Source: Comamonadaceae bacterium (GTDB lineage Bacteria > Pseudomonadota > Gammaproteobacteria > Burkholderiales > Burkholderiaceae_C). From it: DNA of 6,157 nt. The DNA lies in NCBI GenBank assembly GCA_013298415.1, contig JAAFHN010000174.1, forward strand, positions 1 through 6,157, in the 5' to 3' direction. Below the pieces are notes generated by a model. That model had not been told where the DNA came from, ran no database searches, and saw nothing but the letters and a program-made list of their open reading frames with translations. The position numbers and the translations under genes are program-made. Below, piece after piece: positions 1-5,560 of the stretch (positions are counted from its first letter, which is position 1; every line of letters starts with the position of its first letter).

Positions 1-792
1 CGTCACGTTGGCCGCAGCGCTTGGGCCTGCGTTGACCACCACCAAGACGTAGGTGAAGGTGGCGCCCGCAACCACTGCAGTGGGCGTGGCCGTCTTCGTG
101 ATGACCAAATCAGCCTGGGCGTTGACGACCAAGCTAGCAGTCACAACGGAGGAGTTCGTGCCGACATTGGTTGTAAGCGAACCCGCAGGAATGGTGTTCG
201 TGTAGGTGCCAGCAACAGACGACGTCACAACGACGGTTAACGTGCAGTAGCCGCCAGGCGGAATCAAAGTCCCGAGCGCGAGTGTTACCGTGTTGCCACC
301 CGCAGACGCGTTGGCCGCACCGGAGGGACAACTGGTCTGGGCATTCGGATTCGCCGCATTGACGACATTACCGGGGTACACGTCAGTGAGCGTTAAGGTG
401 AGGGTAGCGGAGGTGAAGGCGTGCGTATTGGTGATGCCGATGGTCAGCAGGGAGGTGCCGCCAGCCGGGATGCTCGTCGGAGAAAACGATTTGGTAATCG
501 TGGGCGGCGATGTCGAGATGGGGTCGCTGTCAGCGGAGGAACAGGCCGAGAAAGTGCAAGTACCGTTCAGCGCCGTGGACGACGCGGGAAGGATCGAGAC
601 TCCGGAAGGCACGCTGACAACGGCCGTGTTCGTGACGCGAGACTGGGCGAAGGCAGGCTGCCCGCACATGAGCAAAGCAAGCGCGAACAGCATCGTCATC
701 AACGATGCTGTTGCCGCAAGCAACACGCGCGATTGGGTTACCAAAACCGCACGCACTGCTTTGCTAGACACAAAGTTCAGCGCATGTTCCAA
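1..792 (-). CDS. Secreted DUF11-type repeat surface protein, N-terminal part (3' end beyond window)
   Basis: Reading the minus strand from 792 gives 264 codons without a stop to base 1. An in-frame TGA lies just upstream at 798-796 and there is no early in-frame ATG. Residues 1-49 look like a long Sec signal peptide: Lys/Arg-containing start, hydrophobic core at about 24-42, then an AFA-Q signal peptidase I site. Residues 97-224 form a Thr/Ser/Val/Gly-rich beta domain that begins TITKSFSPTSIPAGG and ends TYTNTIPAGSLTT, as in Ig-like domains that precede DUF11 repeats. From about 227 ADLVITKTATPTAVVAG opens a DUF11 repeat. Mature cysteines at 79/84 and 155/183 could form disulfides. The product is probably exported and either surface-attached or released; function unknown. 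Start is uncertain: TTG at 792 has AGAG eight bases upstream, while GTG at 771 or 756 would also keep the signal peptide. Its position after rpoN, where hpf is usual, suggests an accessory gene. Confidence 0.8.
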   Translation of the reverse strand, partial: MEHALNFVSSKAVRAVLVTQSRVLLAATASLMTMLFALALLMCGQPAFAQSRVTNTAVVSVPSGVSILPASSTALNGTCTFSACSSADSDPISTSPPTITKSFSPTSIPAGGTSLLTIGITNTHAFTSATLTLTLTDVYPGNVVNAANPNAQTSCPSGAANASAGGNTVTLALGTLIPPGGYCTLTVVVTSSVAGTYTNTIPAGSLTTNVGTNSSVVTASLVVNAQADLVITKTATPTAVVAGATFTYVLVVVNAGPSAAANVT

Positions 793-961
793 AATTCAGT
801 CTCTGCCAGTCACTTACCCTAGGTTGCTCAACTTTCTTTGAAGACTTACTAAGTATAAAACACTACCCTGTCAATCGTTACCAAATGCAAGTCGTCCTGC
901 ACAGCATAAACAAGTCTAGGACAGGAATGTGAAAAAAGTCTCCGCAAAAAGTGTGTGAACA
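793..961. other. Intergenic region between rpoN and the surface-protein gene
   Basis: This 169-base stretch is visibly richer in A and T than the flanking genes and has no credible gene. It contains most of the rpoN terminator hairpin at the high-coordinate end and a promoter candidate for the downstream gene. Between these are only short imperfect repeats (GACTT three times on the minus strand, and TCCTG/CAGGA arms), too short to interpret. If the promoter is real, the 5' untranslated leader would be about 45-50 bases. Confidence 0.6.
847..875 (-). promoter_or_regulatory. Candidate sigma-70 promoter for the surface-protein gene
   Basis: On the minus strand a perfect -35 hexamer TTGACA (875-870) is followed after 17 bases by TAGTAA (852-847), a weak 3-of-6 match to TATAAT. 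A better -10-like hexamer, TATACT (858-853), overlaps this spacing but lies only 11 bases from TTGACA, which is too close. The site is in AT-rich DNA about 55 bases before the proposed TTG start. This is pattern matching only; no transcription start is known. Confidence 0.4.
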
Positions 962-971
962 CTAACTTTTT
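946..971 (-). terminator. Probable intrinsic terminator overlapping the rpoN stop codon
   Basis: On the minus strand AAAAAGT, a two-base TA bulge, GTG, a four-base loop TTCA, CAC and ACTTTTT can fold into a ten-pair stem. The alternative pairing AGTGT/ACACT with loop TCAC is followed directly by TTTTT and looks like a small terminator. The rpoN TAG stop (964-962) lies inside the left arm. GC content of the stem is low, so termination may be weak. The A/T arms are symmetric, so it could act in both directions, but no gene approaches from the other side. Confidence 0.5.
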
Positions 972-2551
972 TCAGCTTTTCGGAGTTGAGCAACAGGGAT
1001 GTGAAGTGCTTCACGGTACTTGGCAACCGTCCGACGCGCGCAGACGACGCCTCTGCGCTCCAGGCAAGCAGCTAACTCGGTGTCAGACAGGGGCGAGCTA
1101 GGGTTTTCCTCAGCGATGAAGGCTTTCAACATCGCTTTTACAGCGGTAGCAGAGGTGCCCGCACCCGAGTGGGTCTCGAGCGCGGAGGCAAAGAAGTACT
1201 TCAGCTCAAAGGTACCGGTGGGACTTTGAAGGTACTTCGCCGTCGTGACCCGCGACACCGTGGATTCATGCACGCCCAACTCATCCGCCACCTCACGTAG
1301 CACCAATGGCCTCATTTCTGTGGCGCCATGCAAGAAAAAGCGCCGTTGCCGATCCACGATCACTTGACTGACCCGCAAAATGGTGTCGTAGCGTTGCGTA
1401 AGATTTTTGACAAACCATCGCGCTTCTTGGAGTTTTTGAGCCATCGCGCTGTCTCGTGCTTGGCCTCGCAAACGCTCAGCCAACCAAGGATCAACGCGCA
1501 AACTTTGCCTAACGCGTGGATTCAGCTCGACTTTGAGTCGGGAACCCACGCGGCGAACCAAAACCTCGGGTATCACAGCAGACGCGGCAGGCTCGCCGTA
1601 GGCGGCTGCGGGCCGAGGTGTCAGCGTTCGCAAACGAGCTAAGGCAGCATCCACCGCTTCGGCGCTCACGCCGGCATGCCGCGCCAACTTGCCCAGGTCG
1701 CGCAACGCGATCCACTGCAAGGGCGCGCTCAAGAGGCCTAGCACCACTCGCCACTCTTGCGCGGCTTGCGCGTCATCAGCAGTGTTCGCAAGCACCTCAT
1801 GATGCTCGGCCTGAACACGTAAGGCATCCACAGGCCCACGGGTGCCAACGCCCAACGGCTCAAGCTGCTGCACCGCTCTGATCGCAAAACGCAGGGCGGC
1901 ACGCGCGCTGTCTTCTGCTTCAGCAACGTCCACGTTGTGCAACGTCGCCAGGCCCAGCTCGCCACTCAGCGCAAGTGCCAGTTCCTCAGGCTCCTCGCGC
2001 AAAAAACCGTCTTCGTCCAGGTTGTGCACCACAAAGGCCAAGGCGACCCGCTCCAAGTCAGAAAGGCGCATGTTGCGGGTTTGCGCGAGCAGATGGTCCG
2101 AAAGCGAAACAGAAGCATCCCTCGGCTCGCTTCGTCGATCCTCGTCGCTTGAACCGCGCTCGCCGCTCGGCATTTCCGCCCAATTGGCATCCCAGTCTTC
2201 GCTGGACAGCGATCCATCTCCACCCCAATCCTCTGCGTCTGCTGAGGTTTCGCCGCTCGCGCCATCTGGCGGTTCCGACGCCTCTGCTGCGTCACCACTC
2301 GTGCCGCTGTCCTCCTGGGCGCGCGGCGACTCAGGCAGCGCCCATACGCCATCAAGCTCTAGCTCGTTCTGTAGGCCACCCTCCTCGTCTTCATCGTCTT
2401 GGGTGAGGCACGGGTTTTGCTCGATGGCCTGCTGGATCTCTTGCGCGAGCTCAAGCGCAGACAGTTGCAGCATGCGTATGGATTGCTGCAACTGCGGCGT
2501 CAGCGCAAGCGACTGCGATGTACGCAGAGAAAGACCCAGGCCGACTGCCAT
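962..2551 (-). CDS. rpoN: RNA polymerase sigma-54 factor RpoN
   Basis: Encodes sigma-54, which directs RNA polymerase to -24/-12 promoters and needs an AAA+ activator to open DNA. Of 529 residues, 1-50 form the glutamine/leucine-rich Region I (LALTPQLQQSIRMLQLS) that contacts activators. Residues 51-147 are an acidic, low-complexity Region II. From about 148 comes the core-binding region (SLSDHLLAQT, LDEDGFL). The DNA-binding part has a helix-turn-helix near 418-438 (EVADELGVHESTVSRV) and the diagnostic RpoN box ARRTVAKYRE at 505-514. The protein is about 50 residues longer than E. coli RpoN (477), mainly in Region II. ATG at 2551 fits the conserved N-terminus, but the only purine-rich match, AAGG, touches the start codon with no spacer. 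The gene starts 26 bases after lptB and is probably cotranscribed with it. All functional regions look intact. Confidence 0.97.
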   Translation of the reverse strand: MAVGLGLSLRTSQSLALTPQLQQSIRMLQLSALELAQEIQQAIEQNPCLTQDDEDEEGGLQNELELDGVWALPESPRAQEDSGTSGDAAEASEPPDGASGETSADAEDWGGDGSLSSEDWDANWAEMPSGERGSSDEDRRSEPRDASVSLSDHLLAQTRNMRLSDLERVALAFVVHNLDEDGFLREEPEELALALSGELGLATLHNVDVAEAEDSARAALRFAIRAVQQLEPLGVGTRGPVDALRVQAEHHEVLANTADDAQAAQEWRVVLGLLSAPLQWIALRDLGKLARHAGVSAEAVDAALARLRTLTPRPAAAYGEPAASAVIPEVLVRRVGSRLKVELNPRVRQSLRVDPWLAERLRGQARDSAMAQKLQEARWFVKNLTQRYDTILRVSQVIVDRQRRFFLHGATEMRPLVLREVADELGVHESTVSRVTTAKYLQSPTGTFELKYFFASALETHSGAGTSATAVKAMLKAFIAEENPSSPLSDTELAACLERRGVVCARRTVAKYREALHIPVAQLRKAEKS

Positions 2552-2577
2552 CCTTAGACTGAAGCTTTCACCGCCCG

Positions 2578-3384
2578 CTACATGCGGAAGTTTTCACCCA
2601 GGTACACGCGGCGCACCTCGGGGTTGGCCACAATGTCATCGGGCGTCCCGCTCGCAAGCACCTTGCCTTCGTTGATGATGTAGGCGCGGTCGCAGATGCC
2701 GAGGGTCTCGCGCACCGAGTGATCGGTGATGAGCACGCCAATGCCGCGCGCCTTCAAAAAACCAATGATTCGTTGGATCTCGATCACGGCGATCGGGTCT
2801 ATACCAGCAAAGGGCTCGTCCAGCAAAATGAATTTTGGCTGCGTGGCCAAGGCCCGCGCAATTTCCACTCGGCGGCGCTCGCCACCAGAAAGCGCCATCG
2901 CGGGCGAAGTTCGGATGTGCTCCACCCGCAAATCGGCCAACAATCCGTTCAAACGCGATTCGATTTCGTCCTTGTGAAGCACTTTGCCGAGCGCATCGCG
3001 CTGAAGCTCCAGCACGGCACGCACATTCGACGCCACGTCCAATTTGCGAAAGATCGATGCTTCTTGCGGCAGATAGCTCAAACCCAGATTGGCTCTGCGA
3101 TGAATCGCCATCGACTCCACCCGATGCGCGCCAATGCTGATCTCACCTGCGTCTGCACGCACTAGGCCCACGATCATGTAGAAAGATGTGGTTTTGCCCG
3201 CGCCGTTTGGCCCCAAGAGGCCCACCACCTCGCCCTCAGCAACGGCCAGCGACACATCTTTGACAACTTTTCGCGCACCGTAAGACTTTTGCAGGCCTTG
3301 GGCCTCCAACAGCATGCCTTTGGGCGGATCGGCCACACCGCGCTCGTGAGGCGCAGCGGCTTCAGGCGCGCTATCGGAGGTCAC
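2578..3384 (-). CDS. lptB: Lipopolysaccharide export ABC transporter ATPase LptB
   Basis: Cytoplasmic ATPase of the LptB2FGC complex, which extracts lipopolysaccharide from the inner membrane and drives it along the LptA bridge. From GTG 3384 the product has 268 residues with all ABC motifs: Walker A GPNGAGKT (58-65), Q-loop Gln107, signature LSGGE (165-169), Walker B FILLDEP (185-191) and switch His222. The C-terminus (VRRVYLGENFRM) is typical of LptB. Start choice: an earlier in-frame GTG at 3405 overlaps the lptA stop as GTGA (275 residues), but GTG 3384 has a strong AAGGAG five bases upstream. ATG 3315 (Met24) would give the usual length of about 241-245 residues and begins right before the conserved domain, though its SD (AAAGG) is close. 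The 23-residue Ala/Pro/Glu-rich N-terminal extension is poorly conserved in kind and may not always be translated. rpoN follows after 26 bases. Confidence 0.96.
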   Translation of the reverse strand: MTSDSAPEAAAPHERGVADPPKGMLLEAQGLQKSYGARKVVKDVSLAVAEGEVVGLLGPNGAGKTTSFYMIVGLVRADAGEISIGAHRVESMAIHRRANLGLSYLPQEASIFRKLDVASNVRAVLELQRDALGKVLHKDEIESRLNGLLADLRVEHIRTSPAMALSGGERRRVEIARALATQPKFILLDEPFAGIDPIAVIEIQRIIGFLKARGIGVLITDHSVRETLGICDRAYIINEGKVLASGTPDDIVANPEVRRVYLGENFRM

Positions 3385-3389
3385 CCCTT

Positions 3390-3395
3390 CTCCTT
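3390..3395 (-). promoter_or_regulatory. Ribosome binding site deciding the lptB start
   Basis: The minus strand reads AAGGAG followed by five bases and GTG (3384). It lies inside the reading frame that would start at the overlapping GTG 3405, so it argues that translation of lptB begins at 3384, just after lptA ends at 3402. This is the clearest Shine-Dalgarno sequence that I found in the window. Confidence 0.65.
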
Positions 3396-3401
3396 GCAGG
3401 A

Positions 3402-4037
3402 TCACCGCCCAGCTCCGATGGCGCTGCTGGGGCGAAGTGGCGCGGGCGCGCTTGGCTGCGGCGCACTGACAGCGGATGCGGCAGGCCGAGGCGTGAGCAC
3501 CATGCGCACGCGACCTTGGCCGGGCGCAACCGAAGCCGCAGATGCTGCACCTTGGGGCGGGTTGTCCACGGAGAACGACTCGGTTTTGTTGTCGTAGAAA
3601 ATGCTGCTGCCGCTCACCTCGTCGAAAAGCACCACGCCCCTGTAGCGGCGCATCACGGCATTGCGCGTGAACTGCACCGTATCGGCCCGCGAGTTGTACT
3701 CCATCGTTTCGGCTTCAGCCTCAATGAACTCATCCAGGCCTTCGCGCTTTTGGCGGAAAAACACGCGCTTGCCTGGATCAGCGGTGGCGGTTGCGATTTC
3801 GTACCCGTCTTGATCCAGTTTCACGTTCACCACGGCAGCACGGATGCGGATCGTGCCTTTGCTGATGACCACATTGCCCTTGAGGTTTGTGGTTTGCCTC
3901 AGCTCGTCGCGCCGGGCAAAGTCAGCTTCTGCATTCAGGGCCGCGTCCTTATCAGCGCGCTCTGCCAGGGTGGCCAGCGGCAACACCATCGCGAAAGCGA
4001 TGAAAACGGCACGAATCTTGCTTTGAATGCGCATCAT
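3402..4037 (-). CDS. lptA: Lipopolysaccharide export periplasmic protein LptA
   Basis: Periplasmic OstA-fold protein that polymerises or bridges LptC to LptD and carries lipopolysaccharide across the periplasm. The 211-residue product has a Sec signal peptide (hydrophobic core 10-24, likely cut after LATLA, residue 25). The LptA/OstA domain spans about 36-158, with typical stretches NLKGNVVISKGTIRIRA, ATADPGKRVFFRQKREG, DEFIEAEAE and AVMRRYRGVVLFDEVSG. It ends in an Ala/Pro/Ser-rich tail (about 162-211) not needed for the fold and common in this lineage. ATG 4037 is followed directly by a second ATG (4034). Neither has a good SD, and both sit at the loop of an 8-bp inverted repeat. The stop overlaps a GTG of lptB by two bases, suggesting coupling. 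lptC, the usual upstream partner, is not adjacent; dsbA ends 44 bases before. Confidence 0.94.
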   Translation of the reverse strand: MMRIQSKIRAVFIAFAMVLPLATLAERADKDAALNAEADFARRDELRQTTNLKGNVVISKGTIRIRAAVVNVKLDQDGYEIATATADPGKRVFFRQKREGLDEFIEAEAETMEYNSRADTVQFTRNAVMRRYRGVVLFDEVSGSSIFYDNKTESFSVDNPPQGAASAASVAPGQGRVRMVLTPRPAASAVSAPQPSAPAPLRPSSAIGAGR

Positions 4038-4047
4038 CTGCGCATTC
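4025..4047 (-). repeat. Perfect 8-bp inverted repeat around the lptA start codon
   Basis: GAATGCGC and GCGCATTC are exact reverse complements separated by seven bases. The lptA ATG (4037-4035) lies in the loop. In RNA the arms would form an 8-pair stem, with the upstream arm occupying the place where a ribosome binding site should be and the downstream arm pairing the first lptA codons. It could equally be a dyad operator in DNA. No poly-T follows, so it is not a terminator. Confidence 0.6.
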
Positions 4048-4081
4048 TAGACGGCGGATGCAGCGCCACCCTAGGGAAGGC

Positions 4082-4744
4082 CTACTTTTTCGCAGGCTTG
4101 GGCTTGTTGCGCTCGCGCGCCACCAAATCATCCACAACTTGCAGCGCACGCTCCATGGATTGAGCGATCGCGCCATCTGTGTAGTAGCGGCCCGCCACGC
4201 CGAGCGATGGCACGCCAGCCACTTGAAACTCAAGCTGAAGCTGGGTGGCGCGCATGGCTTTTTGGTTCACCGTGAAGGATTCGTAGTGCTTGGTGAACTC
4301 GGCCGCGTTCACGCCCAGGCCGCTGATCCACTTGGTGATTTGCTCGCTGTTTGCCAAGGGCGTTTTTTGCACATGAATGGCCGCGAACACAGCCTTGTGC
4401 AAGCGCTCCACGAGTTTCATCGCTTCCAGGGTGTAGAAAAGCTTTTGCTGTGGCACAAAGTCGTCGCGGAACGCAACCGGCACGCGGCGGAAATGCACGT
4501 CTTTGGGCAGCTTGGCCACCCATTTTTCCAAGTCGGGTTCGAACCGGTTGCAGTGCTGGCAGTTGTACCAAAAGAACTCGGCGACTTCGATTTTTCCTGC
4601 CGGTGCCTCGGTGCGAGCTGGTTTTTCCAACGAAATGAAATCTACGCCATCTTCAGGCGGGCGCGCCTGGGCATTGGCATGGTGCTGCACATTCAGCAAA
4701 GCGTAACTGCCTGCGGCGGCGATGGCGATGTCTCGGCGATTCAT
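4082..4744 (-). CDS. dsbA: Periplasmic thiol:disulfide oxidoreductase DsbA/DsbL type
   Basis: Introduces disulfide bonds into exported proteins and is normally reoxidised by the membrane protein DsbB. From ATG 4744 it has 220 residues, the usual DsbA size. A signal sequence covers about 1-27 (NRRDIAIAAAG..., probable cut at ANA-Q or AQA-R); the Arg-Arg pair makes it slightly Tat-like. The thioredoxin-fold active site is FFWYNCQHCNRFEP, with Cys62 and Cys65. The dipeptide between them is Gln-His, not the Pro-His of classical DsbA. A helical insert spans about 90-165, and the cis-proline loop VAGVPSLGV places Pro179 opposite the active site. The C-terminus is lysine/proline rich. ATG 4744 is chosen over a TTG 51 bases upstream because the signal peptide starts here and AGAGAG precedes it by nine bases. 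It follows the SPOR gene after 87 bases. DsbC/DsbG is unlikely given the monodomain length and fold order. Confidence 0.93.
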   Translation of the reverse strand: MNRRDIAIAAAGSYALLNVQHHANAQARPPEDGVDFISLEKPARTEAPAGKIEVAEFFWYNCQHCNRFEPDLEKWVAKLPKDVHFRRVPVAFRDDFVPQQKLFYTLEAMKLVERLHKAVFAAIHVQKTPLANSEQITKWISGLGVNAAEFTKHYESFTVNQKAMRATQLQLEFQVAGVPSLGVAGRYYTDGAIAQSMERALQVVDDLVARERNKPKPAKK

Positions 4745-4831
4745 GGATTCAAACTCTCTCAATTCGGCTGTTGCTGGTTGCAAGAGATCGCGCAAAAGGC
4801 AACAGGTTCCCAGCTTAACGCCCGCAAGCCT

Positions 4832-5560
4832 TCATCGGCTGACGGTCATTACCCGCGCATCGTAGCCCAAGCCTTCGAGGCGCTCGCGCACTTTGTCGGC
4901 ATCTGGCTTTTTCTCAATCGGCCCGACGCGAACGCGGTACACCGTGCGGCCTGACACCTCTCGCTCGGTGACCTTGGCCTCCAGCCCCGACAGCGCGATC
5001 TTGCCGCGCTGGGCTTCGGCATCATCCGGATTGGCATACGCACCGGCTTGCACAAAGAAGGCATTGGCTGCGTCCACGGCTGCTGGGGCTGCGGGAGCGG
5101 GCGGCTTGGGTGCCAAAACCACAGGCGCAGACGCTGAGCTAACGGCGGGTGCTTGACCCATCTTGGCCTTCACCAAATCGCCCAACGCATCAGGCGCGGG
5201 CTTGGGCGCAGCTTCAGCGCCCTTTTTGGCGGGCTCTAGTGGCTTGTACGCCGCAGCCGCTGCTGCGCTGGAAGGCGCAGCACCTGAAACCACGACTCCC
5301 GAAGCCTCGGCCGCCTTAGGCGCAGCGGACTTGGCGCTGTCCAGCGGGGCGTTCGGATTCCAGTTTTTGTTTTTCACCGTTTCCGCTTGGTCTTTTTCAG
5401 CGTTGCGGTTCACAGCCTTGTTCACAAAGGGCACAGGCACTTTGGTGACGAAGACCGCCACGATGAGCGCGGCCAGGAGGCCGACCACGCCGCCAATGAT
5501 GAAGCCCAAAATCGTGCCGCCGCGCTGGGGCCGCTTTTCGGAAAACGCCAGTTTTCGCAT
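4832..5560 (-). CDS. SPOR-domain (FtsN-like) inner-membrane protein
   Basis: Single-pass protein that probably binds denuded glycan strands at the division septum through its SPOR domain. It is 242 residues long: a short basic cytoplasmic tail (MRKLAFSEKRPQRGG), one transmembrane helix at about 16-38 with a GFIIGGVVG small-residue motif, a KVPVPFVNK segment on the periplasmic side, and an Ala/Pro/Lys-rich linker (about 60-165) containing an NWNPNAPL motif. The C-terminal SPOR domain (166-241) begins NAFFVQAGAYANPDDAEAQ and includes VYRVRVGPIEKKPDADKVRERL. This architecture and position directly after argS is a common arrangement in Burkholderiales. A GTG at 5563 and the ATG at 5560 are both possible starts within ATGTGATG; GGAG is five bases before GTG and eight before ATG. 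The start overlaps the argS stop, so translation may be coupled. FtsN itself is the nearest name, but orthology cannot be shown here. Confidence 0.92.
   Translation of the reverse strand: MRKLAFSEKRPQRGGTILGFIIGGVVGLLAALIVAVFVTKVPVPFVNKAVNRNAEKDQAETVKNKNWNPNAPLDSAKSAAPKAAEASGVVVSGAAPSSAAAAAAYKPLEPAKKGAEAAPKPAPDALGDLVKAKMGQAPAVSSASAPVVLAPKPPAPAAPAAVDAANAFFVQAGAYANPDDAEAQRGKIALSGLEAKVTEREVSGRTVYRVRVGPIEKKPDADKVRERLEGLGYDARVMTVSR

Noticed and set aside
290..841. Plus-strand open frame of 183 codons
   Set aside because: It lies opposite the surface-protein gene, whose minus-strand translation has a signal peptide and recognisable repeats. The plus-strand product resembles no family and has no ribosome binding site.
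883..901. Possible sigma-54 promoter near the surface-protein gene (TTGCA preceded by a TGC-rich word)
   Set aside because: The -24 GG dinucleotide is not at the required distance from the -12 GC, so the match fails at the invariant positions.
890..940. GACTT repeated three times on the minus strand at about 22-24 base intervals
   Set aside because: The repeats are only five bases long with differing flanks, too short to separate from chance in AT-rich DNA.
1842..2675. Plus-strand open frame of 277 codons antisense to rpoN
   Set aside because: Its serine-rich, low-complexity product mirrors the acidic Region II of rpoN on the other strand and runs across two true genes. It is a by-product of GC-biased codon use.
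4745..4795. Upstream TTG start adding 17 residues to DsbA
   Set aside because: The added residues would precede a good signal peptide that begins at ATG 4744, and no ribosome binding site precedes the TTG.
4058..4954. Plus-strand open frame of 298 codons antisense to dsbA
   Set aside because: It spans all of dsbA and parts of its neighbours. dsbA shows active-site and cis-proline motifs, whereas this frame shows none.
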